Assembly (NCBI GenBank): GCA_964017065.1 | Contig: OZ024784.1 | Span: 47,501 to 111,500, forward strand | Length of the DNA stretch: 64,000 bases | DNA from: Haliclona indistincta | Lineage: Eukaryota; Porifera; Demospongiae; Haplosclerida; Chalinidae | Direction of reading: 5' to 3' | Shown: piece by piece, positions 1 through 8,900 of the stretch | Position numbering within the stretch: the stretch's first letter is position 1 | How the letters are laid out: the number at the start of each line of letters is the position of its first letter | Notes under the pieces: model-generated | Seen by the model: only the letters and a program-made list of their open reading frames with translations | Database searches by the model: none | What the model was told of the DNA's origin: nothing | Made by a program: the position numbers and the translations under genes

Positions 1-59
1 TTTTATGTGGGCATAGCGAGATGGTGATAGCATGCATGCAGATGGATCAATGGAGACCT

Positions 60-2904
60 TGCTTGCTGTGATTCACTGGCATAAAGTGATATATGTCCGC
101 CATTAGACAGGAAATCATTAGCCTGCAGTATGTCAACATTATGCAGCCATTAACCTGTGACATACCTGGACCATTTCTTCCGGAAGAAGGCGGGCTCTAA
201 ATAGAGACAGTAAGCAATCTAAAAGGTTCTTCCATCCCTCTCTCATCATGGCACCATGTTGTCTACACAATGACAGCATCACCTGTAAGCTGAGCCTAGC
301 CCTCAGCTCCCCAGCTAATGATAGAGCTACACTAGTGGAAGGATCAGGAGGCAGGAGAAGAGTAGTGAATCTACTCAACGATATCACTAGATGATCACAC
401 ACTTCACGCAGCTGGTATTGAGCTGCCACACATGCAGACAACCTGAGGGAGAAAGACAGAGAGAGAGGGGGAGAAGAGATAGAGAGATAGAGAGATAGAG
501 AGAGACGGGAGAGAAGAGATACACATGTAGAGAGAGAGGGGGGAGAAGAGAGATAGAGAGAGACGGCAGAGAAGAGATACACATGTAGAGAGAGAGGGGG
601 GAGAAGAGAGATAGAGGGGAGAGAAGAGATAGGGAGAGAGAGAGACGGGAGAGAAGAGATACCATGTAGAGAGAGAGGGGGGAGAAGAGAGATAGAGAGA
701 GAGGGGAGAGAAGAGATAGGGAGAGAGAGAGAGACGGGAGAGAAGAGATAGAGAAAGAGAGGGGAGAAGAGAGATAGAGAGAGAGGGGAGAGAAGAGATA
801 GAGAGAGGGGGGAGAAGAGAGATAGAGAGAGAGGGGAGAGAAGAGATAGAGAGAGAGAGAGGGGGGAGAAGAGAGATAGAGAGAGGGGGGAGAGAAGAGA
901 TAGGGAGAGAGAGAGAGAGAGACGGGAGAGAAGAGATAGAGAAAGAGAGGGGAGAAGAGAGATAGAGAGAGGGGAGAGAAGAGATAGAGAGAGGGGGGAG
1001 AAGAGAGATAGAGAGAGAGGGGAGAGAAGAGATAGAGAGAGAGGGGAGAGAAGAGATAGAGAGAGAGAGAGGGGGGAGAAGAGAGATAGAGAGAGGGGAG
1101 AGAAGAGACAGAGAGAGAGGGGGGAGAAGAGAGATAGAGAGAGAGGGGAGAGAAGAGATACACATGTAGAGAGAGAGAGGGGAGAAGAGAGATAGAGAGA
1201 CAGGGGAGAGAAGAGATAGGGAGAGAGGGGGGAGAAGAGAGATAGAGAGAGAGGGGAGAGAAGAGATAGAGAGAGAGGGGAGAGAAGAGAGATAGAGAGA
1301 GAGGGGAGAGAATAGATAGAGAGAGGGGAGAGAAGAGATAGAGAGAGAGGGGAGAGAAGAGATAGAGAGAGAGGGGAGAGAAGAGATAGAGAGAGAGGGG
1401 AGAGAAGAGAGAGAGGGGAGAGAAGAGATAGAGAGAGAGGGGGGAGAAGAGAGATAGAGAGAGAGGGGAGAGAAGAGATAGAGAGAGAGGGGGGAGAAGA
1501 GAGATAGAGAGAGAGGGGAGAGAAGAGATAGAGAGAGAGGGGAGAGAAGAGATAGAGAGAGAGGGGGGAGAAGAGAGATAGAGAGAGAGGGGAGAGAAGA
1601 GATACACATGTAGAGAGAGAGAGGGGAGAAGAGAGATAGAGAGACAGGGGAGAGAAGAGATAGGGAGAGAGAGAGAGACGGGGGGAGAAGAGAGATAGAG
1701 AGAGAGAGGAGTGAGGGGAGACAGTGTGTGGTTTCATAGCTAACTTGAATCCATCAGTGATCTTAGTGAGCAGGTGATCATGAGAGGGCCATGTGTCCAG
1801 AGCTAGTGACAGCCCAGCTGCTACTGGACCCCACGACAAGAGGAACACATCACGATGGTAATCACTGGTCGTCACAGCAAGATATTGACCATCTTCTCTA
1901 CTGCTACGAGCCATCATCACCTGACAATACAATAATGAGTGGGCGGGGCAATGAGTGGCCAGGTACCTTCCATTCGTAGTCTTCCTTCACTTGACCACTC
2001 CTCTCAGATGGTAGGACAATCTCATCACTCCTAGACACACCCACTGACACTAACACACACACACATGATGGCCACCACTCACTTGATACTAGTGTATATA
2101 TCAGCTAAGAGATGATCAGGATAATCCTTACCATTGTTCATACCTCTTCTAGCTTCAATGAACTCCTGTACAAAACAATTTTCACAAATTTCAGAAGTGC
2201 TGTTCTATCATAAAATTTATACCAATTTAGCCAATTATACAGGCCAATCACTTCATACAGGCCAATCACTTCATACAAGGCCAATAATCGAGATTTAGAG
2301 CAATAGGCTTTGAATCAGGTTAATCGCCTAAGCATGGGCAAGGGGGCGTGCTGTACCTCCAAAGTACACGCCTCCCGATCGCCGTACCACACGTGCACGT
2401 GGGAGACGAAGTCGGACGCATGCGTACAACTGGCTTCACCTCGTGAACTCATCATAAGGTTTGGCGAGCTACGCGCTGTTGCTGCTGCCAAACGCTCCAT
2501 CGAAGAATCCACTTCCATCGGCTTAAGATGTCTACAGCATCCCCTACAGCGACGACGCCTACTGCGACAACGGCCTCAGGGTCAACTCCAGCTACTGGGC
2601 CCCCTCCACTGCCGTTCACAGAGGACAGGCTTGTCGAATTGATTAAGAACACCGTGCGAGCGGAACTGTCAACAGCGGAGGGATCCAGCAGTTTAGGCCC
2701 ACCTTCATCTACTCCGGCGTCTATGTCAGCCCCCCTCGCGGGTAAGTGAATTGGTTCGTTACTTACTGCAGTTGTAAGACATGCAAGTCGCTAGCGCACC
2801 CCCAAGGGCAAGGGTACGCCGCGACAGGAAGCAAAGCCAACGCCAGGCGAATCTTCCTGTACGCTACTATTATGAGTTTTCCTCATGGTGACTTCTCTCT
2901 CTCT

Positions 2905-2966
<62 letters not shown>

Positions 2967-5900
2967 CCCCTCCCCTACTTTCCCCTCTCCACCGATTGAG
3001 GCGCTGCTCTCCCATACCTCTGCTGTCAGCAAGTGGCTAAAGCAAAGCCCAATAACAATTGCCAAATGACAGGGGGAAGCTGGGAGCCAACTGTCAAATT
3101 GTGGCTAAAGCAATTTGATGGTTAACTGCCTCCCCCTTGTTTTTCTTGCAAAAAATGTACCTTTTGCCAGCGATCCCATTCTGTTCATGGGAGGGTACAA
3201 TTTATAACCAATGGTATCTGTTCTGTAGGCGCCAGCAGTACTCCAGTCGATCTGACTTCATCCCTGCTCGCACCGTCATCAATGGGCGGCATCATGTCTA
3301 CCTCGGTAGCAAGCACCTCTCCTACTGGATACCCATCTCTGGGATCCTTACTCTCAGCAGCCCCGTTTGTGTCATTAGCAGCGGCACCATGTAAAACCAA
3401 GCCACTGGTCTATTCTCCAGCGCTCCCTCCAATTCAAGCAAAGGCGCTGGAAAAAATTCGGTCTGGTATATACTTTGACCTAAAAGAGCTGCTGCCGGAC
3501 AACATTGCCTTGATTCAAAGGCTACAAGAAATTGGGACGATAGCGTCGCTAGCACATCCTCCAGCAACAAGCAGGCTGAGGGAAATAAACAACCCTCTCA
3601 CTTGGATCTACTGCTTTCTGTCATTCATAGCAGCCAAGACCGACTGCGAGGCTACTAGAGATCTGGCGGCGTATGCACAAATAGTGATCCAACTGGCACG
3701 CAAGCATGGAGGGTCCGGATGGATTGCATACGACCAACATTTCAGACAGCAAATGGCAGGAGGAGCGGTCGGCTCATGGAACGACATAAACAACTCGTTA
3801 ATGTCAGCTACCGTCCTGGCTCCAGCACCAGAAGACGCACACAAACGCACAGTATGCAGCATCTGTCGAGGCGACGATCACATTTCAACCGAGTGTGCAC
3901 TGAAGGCCATTCATCCGCCAAACCGTCAGCCAGCCCAATTGCCTAACCCACCAAATTCGCGTGAGCGGGCGAACAAGAGGCCCCACCCATATAAGGGATG
4001 GGAATCATTGTGCAGGAACTTCAACAAAGGACACTGTGCTCTGGACGAAACAAGCTGCAAGTTTGAGCACTCATGCATCCTCTGCGGCCGAGCAGGGCAT
4101 GGAGCAAAGGAATGCTCCGATAGGCCCAGCAGCAAGGGAAAAGGTCGGGCGCCGCCAAAGAACGCTGCAGACCAGGGTAGCGCATAAAGAGCTGTCTTGG
4201 ACGCAGAGGTCAAGTGGACAATCTGAAACGCTGCTGGACACAGGCTATATTCCCCTGTGTCTCTCTATATTCAACTCATATATTCAATTTCATGTATTCT
4301 ACATAGCTGCATGGCATGGTTGGTGCAACCATTCTCGGATGATAGTACTGTAACTATGCTTGACTCATTTGCTGTACAGTGGTCAAGTGATCACATTCTC
4401 ATTGTGTATGCAAAACAAAGTTGTCATGTCAGCGTTGCACGCAAGGCGTAACATTGCGGTAATTGATACCGATCGCATGTTTATGAATGATCTACAATGA
4501 TCACGTATCAACGTTATCGGTCTGTGTCCCCACAGGGATTCCTCTGGTGGCGGGCTCATACAAGTATACATCAGAGCTGCTGGAGCTGGAGGCAGCCACA
4601 CCACCGTCAGAAACAAGGTATCAGCGGTCACCCGAGAGCCAAGACAGAAGAAAGGCATGGGAGCCGTACCTATCGTCTCTACCGGACCAGCGGTTCGCAG
4701 CGTTCATGAGACGAGGGCTGGAGAATGGCTTCCGTATTGGGGTAGACCGCTCCCACGGACTACAAGCAAGGGCAACAAACATGCCGTCGGCAGCAGCTAG
4801 CACAGAGATAGTTGACAAATATATTGCCGAGGAGGTCAGGGCAGGAAACCTGCAGACGATAACTGACGGCGATAAACGGTTACAGACACACTGCAGCCCA
4901 ATCGGCTTGATTCCTAAACATCACCAGCCAGGAAAGTATAGGCTTATCGTGAACCTATCAGCACCAGAGGGTAGCAGCATCAACGATGCCATCTCATCTG
5001 ATCTGGCGTCAGTGCAGTATACCACGGTTAGGAAGGCAGCACTCCAAGTGGCAGCCATGGGAAGAGGTGCTCTCCTCGCCAAACTGGATATTCATAGCGC
5101 ATACAGGAAGGTGCCTGTACACCAAGCAGATAGGAACCTACTTGGAATTAACTGGAAAGGTCAAGTGTACCAAGATCAAGCATTACCATTTGGGCTGCGC
5201 TCCGCCCCGAAACTGTTCACGGCTGTTGCGGACACTTTAGCGTGGGCTCTCGCATGTGAGGGCGTTGAAAAGTCATGCCATTACCTAGACGATTTTCTGT
5301 TTTGGTCAGAAAAGGACTCAACGGAATGTGCACGCAGCTTACAAGTAGCAACTCAGGTCTGCACCAAGCTTGGGCTCCCGCCAGCTCCTGGAAAAACAGA
5401 GGGACCCTCGTCTAAACTCACCTTCTTAGGAATTGAGTTCGATACGGAGGCACAAGAGCTTAGGCTTCCTCAACAAAAATTATCACGCTTAAAGGCATCC
5501 CTACGACAATGGGAGTCAAGGACGAATCCTTCGAAGCGCCAATTGCAATCAATGATAGGAACGCTGAAGCATGCGGCGTCAGTAGTTCGGCCAGGCCATC
5601 TATTTACGCGCAACCTAATTGAAGACATGAAAAGACCAAGGGGTCTAGACCAAAGGACACGGTTGACACGTGCCGCGAAAGCAGACCTAGCTTGGTGGGC
5701 GTTATTGGCGGATGAATGGAACGGTACCTCTTTCCTCCCCGGTTCACTGCAAGTCACAAAGCAATCGCCAGTCATTATTTCAGATGCTTCAGGATCGTGG
5801 GGCTGCGGCGCTTATTTAGAGGATTCGAAGCGCTGGTTACAGCTGCAATGGCCGGAGACATGGTCAAAAGCTAACATAGCATGCAAAGAGCTGGTACCAA

Positions 5901-8900
5901 TCATAGCTGCAGCAGTCCTATGGGGTCATGAATGGTACCGTCAGGTGGTGTTGTTCAGAAGTGATAACATGTCAGTAGTGCTCGCATTGAACTCAATGTC
6001 AGCTCGAGATCCGATTCTCAATCGTCTGCTGACAATCCTGTTCTTCGTAGAGGCTTATCTCCAATTTGACCATAAGGCAAAGCACATTGCAGGAAAAGAT
6101 AATAGAGCAGCTGATGCAATCTCACGCAACAAATTTGACGTTTTTATTTCAACCTACCCACAGGCACCGAAATCTCCAGTTCCATTCCCTCCATCTCTGC
6201 GGGAACTGTTGTGTCTGCCGGAACCCGACTGGACAAGCCCAAGTTGGAGGTCCTTGCTAAAGAATTCTTTGCAGGCGGGCTGGCAGGCCGAACCAGAACA
6301 TCGTACTCCTCAGCACAGAGAAGATATTTGAATTTTTGTGCAATATATAATTTGTCTCCTCTCCCTCTCTCTGAATATTGCTTATCATTGTTTGCCGCAT
6401 TCCTCGCGTATGAAGGCCTGCAGCCACAGTCAATTTCTGCTTATTTGTCCGCTCTGCGCCACCTTCAAATCTCAGCAGGGTTGGATGCGGTAGACAGATC
6501 GCAGTTTCCAAGGTTGCAGTATATCCTAAAAGGAATATCGAGGTCGCAGCCGTCAAATGCCAGAGCTCGGCTTCCAATCACCGGGGAGGTGATGCGCGTC
6601 CTATTGCAGGCGTGGAGTTCAGGACTAGAACAGGAATTTGAGGCGCGCCTCTTATGGGCGGCAGCCTGCCTTGCATTCTTTGGTTTCATGCGCTCGGGTG
6701 AATTTACGGTACCAAATCTAAGAGCAACCCCCTCAATAACAGCAGCAGATGTTGAATTGATCCCGCCTGCAGCCCCCTCAATGATACGAGTGTTTCTGCG
6801 AAGAGCAAAAACGGACCCCTTTGGCAAAGGAGTGAATATATTTTTGGGCCAATCACTTAATGAGATATGCCCAGTCACAGCACTCTCCAATTACTTGACA
6901 CGCAGGCCACAGAGAGGACAAGGTCCCTTGTTTATCCACGAAGATGGATCTCCGTTGCTGAAAGCGCAATTTGTAAAAAAGGTCAAAAAGGCTCTAGCTC
7001 ACCAGAACATAGACAGCAGCAAATATTCGGGGCATAGCTTTAGAATAGGAGCAGCAACTGCAGCAGCGGCAGCTGGAGTTCCAGACCACATGATCAAAAT
7101 GATGGGCAGGTGGGAGTCATCAGCCTACCTCCTGTACGTGAGGACTCCTCGAGAGACGCTGGCAGCGCTGTCGAAGAGACTAGTTCACCCTGCTAATCAG
7201 GGTGAATCTTCAATGGGACGGTCAGAAACACCATGAAGCGAAGTAATAAGCACCAGCTTAAGCAACTGACTATAACTGACGATAATATCATCTCAACATG
7301 AAATTATTATGATTCCTTTATCTATGGTGACTCTTTGCTGTTAACTGTAAATTCACGTACAACCAAGCAGCGGCAGTTAGATAATTCCAAATTGCAAGGA
7401 TATAGAAAGAGTCAGGGAATAAGAATAAGTTTGGGCCTGTGGGCATACTCAAGCCCCGCCCCTCGGTCACGCCCTTAAAGGGGGAAGTGACAATCGAGGG
7501 GCGGGGTTTGGGGTGTGGTCAGACGCCCAAGGGCACTCTTCCGGCTGATGACGTCAGTTACGGCTGTCAGAAGCAGGCAGGGTGCCCCCCCCCCGAGTTG
7601 TAGGTTTGCGAATTGAGGAATCGGCGATCAAGTCCGGAAGATTGGTAAGCGATTAATCGAGATTTAGAGCAATAGGCTTTGAATCAGGTTAATCGCCTAA
7701 GCATGGGCAAGGGGGCGTGCTGTACCTCCAAAGTACACGCCTCCCGATCGCCGTACCACACGTGCACGTGGGAGACGAAGTCGGACGCATGCGTACAACT
7801 GGCTTCACCTCGTGAACTCATCATAAGGTTTGGCGAGCTACGCGCTGTTGCTGCTGCCAAACGCTCCATCCACCCGCCCCTTCCTCCTTTAGTGAATATC
7901 TCCGTCGCGTGTGAACGCGACGTGATGGTGTTTGGGCATACTCAAGCCCCGCCCCTCGGTCACGCCCTTAAAGGGGAAGTGACAATCGAGGGGCGGGGTT
8001 TGGGGTGTGGTCAGACGCCCAAGGGCACTCTTCCGGCTGATGACGTCAGTTACGGCTGTCAGAAGCAGGCAGGGTGCCCCCCGAGTTGTAGGTTCGCGAA
8101 TTGAGGAATCGGCGATCAAGTCCGGAAGATTGGTAAGCGATTAACTTCATACAGGGGAAAACCAAAACACACCAAATTTACTGAATGAAGCAAATTCATG
8201 AAATATAATGAAATGACAACATTTGTGGGTAACGACAGTACCTCCCTCCTTCCCTTCCTCATTCGCTCCCTCCCTCTCTCTCTCTCCCACCCTCCTTCCC
8301 TTCCTCATTCGCTCCCTCTCTCTCTCCCGCCCTCCTTCCCTTCCTCATTCGCTCCCTCCCTCTCTCTCTCTCCCACCCTCCTTCCCTACCTCATTCCCTC
8401 CCTCTCTCTCTCTCTCTCTCCCTCCCTCCTTCCCTACCTCATTCCCTCCCTAGCTCCTCTCTCTCCCTCCCTCCTTTCCTTCTTCATTCCCTCCCTCCCT
8501 CTCTCACTCACTGCTAGAGTCATTCTTTGTCTAAGGTTAGAACTGTGTAGATCTGTCTGCAGCATCATGATGGCGTAACACAACACATATACAGCATCAG
8601 CATCAGCAAACAGCTGCTGATCAGTGTTACAACTCTAGAGCAACAAGATAGCATCACATCAACACACATGAGCTACCTACCAGCCAGTGAGCTGCAAACA
8701 TCTCCATAATATGTGATATTACTGGAGCCTCACCAGGCAGCCGGAAGCTCTCCAGAAACTCCCTCAACGCATCAACCAACTTAACACCATTGAACTGAAA
8801 ACTCCTACACACATCACACATAGTCACACATCACACATAGTCACACATCACACATAGTCACACATTACACATAGTCACACATTATAATTATAGTCACACA

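Larger units (their letters stand above)
2285..8144 (+). mobile_element. Tyrosine-recombinase retrotransposon, Ngaro/DIRS type, full length
   Basis: Complete element with gag (zinc knuckle), reverse transcriptase plus RNase H, and a tyrosine recombinase instead of a DDE integrase. The ends form the split direct repeats A1 - coding - B1 - A2 - B2 described for Ngaro/PAT-type YR retroelements: A1 2285-2501, B1 7441-7656, A2 7654-7870, B2 7934-8144. No methyltransferase ORF is seen. There is no clear target duplication: the element is bounded by TAA at both junctions, as expected for recombinase-mediated insertion of a circular intermediate. The three ORFs have no internal stops, so the copy looks recent. 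It lies antisense in the GBF1 intron that interrupts the Sec7-coding region. Confidence 0.93.

Noticed and set aside
139..1932. 597-, 406- and 401-aa Ser/Leu-rich minus-strand ORFs
   Set aside because: They read through the GA-rich repeat. The true GBF1 exons (166-442 and 1745-1920) are joined in phase by removing the repeat as an intron.
2166..2284. Target-site duplication around the YR retrotransposon
   Set aside because: The CTTCATACA motif on both sides is part of a local host repeat (it also occurs twice on the left alone), so it is not evidence of a duplication made by the insertion.
7679..8104. 141-aa ORF in the A2/B2 repeats and its partner at 2310-2642
   Set aside because: It spans terminal repeat sequence of the retrotransposon and shares only the A repeat with the left copy. 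It is not a conserved protein.
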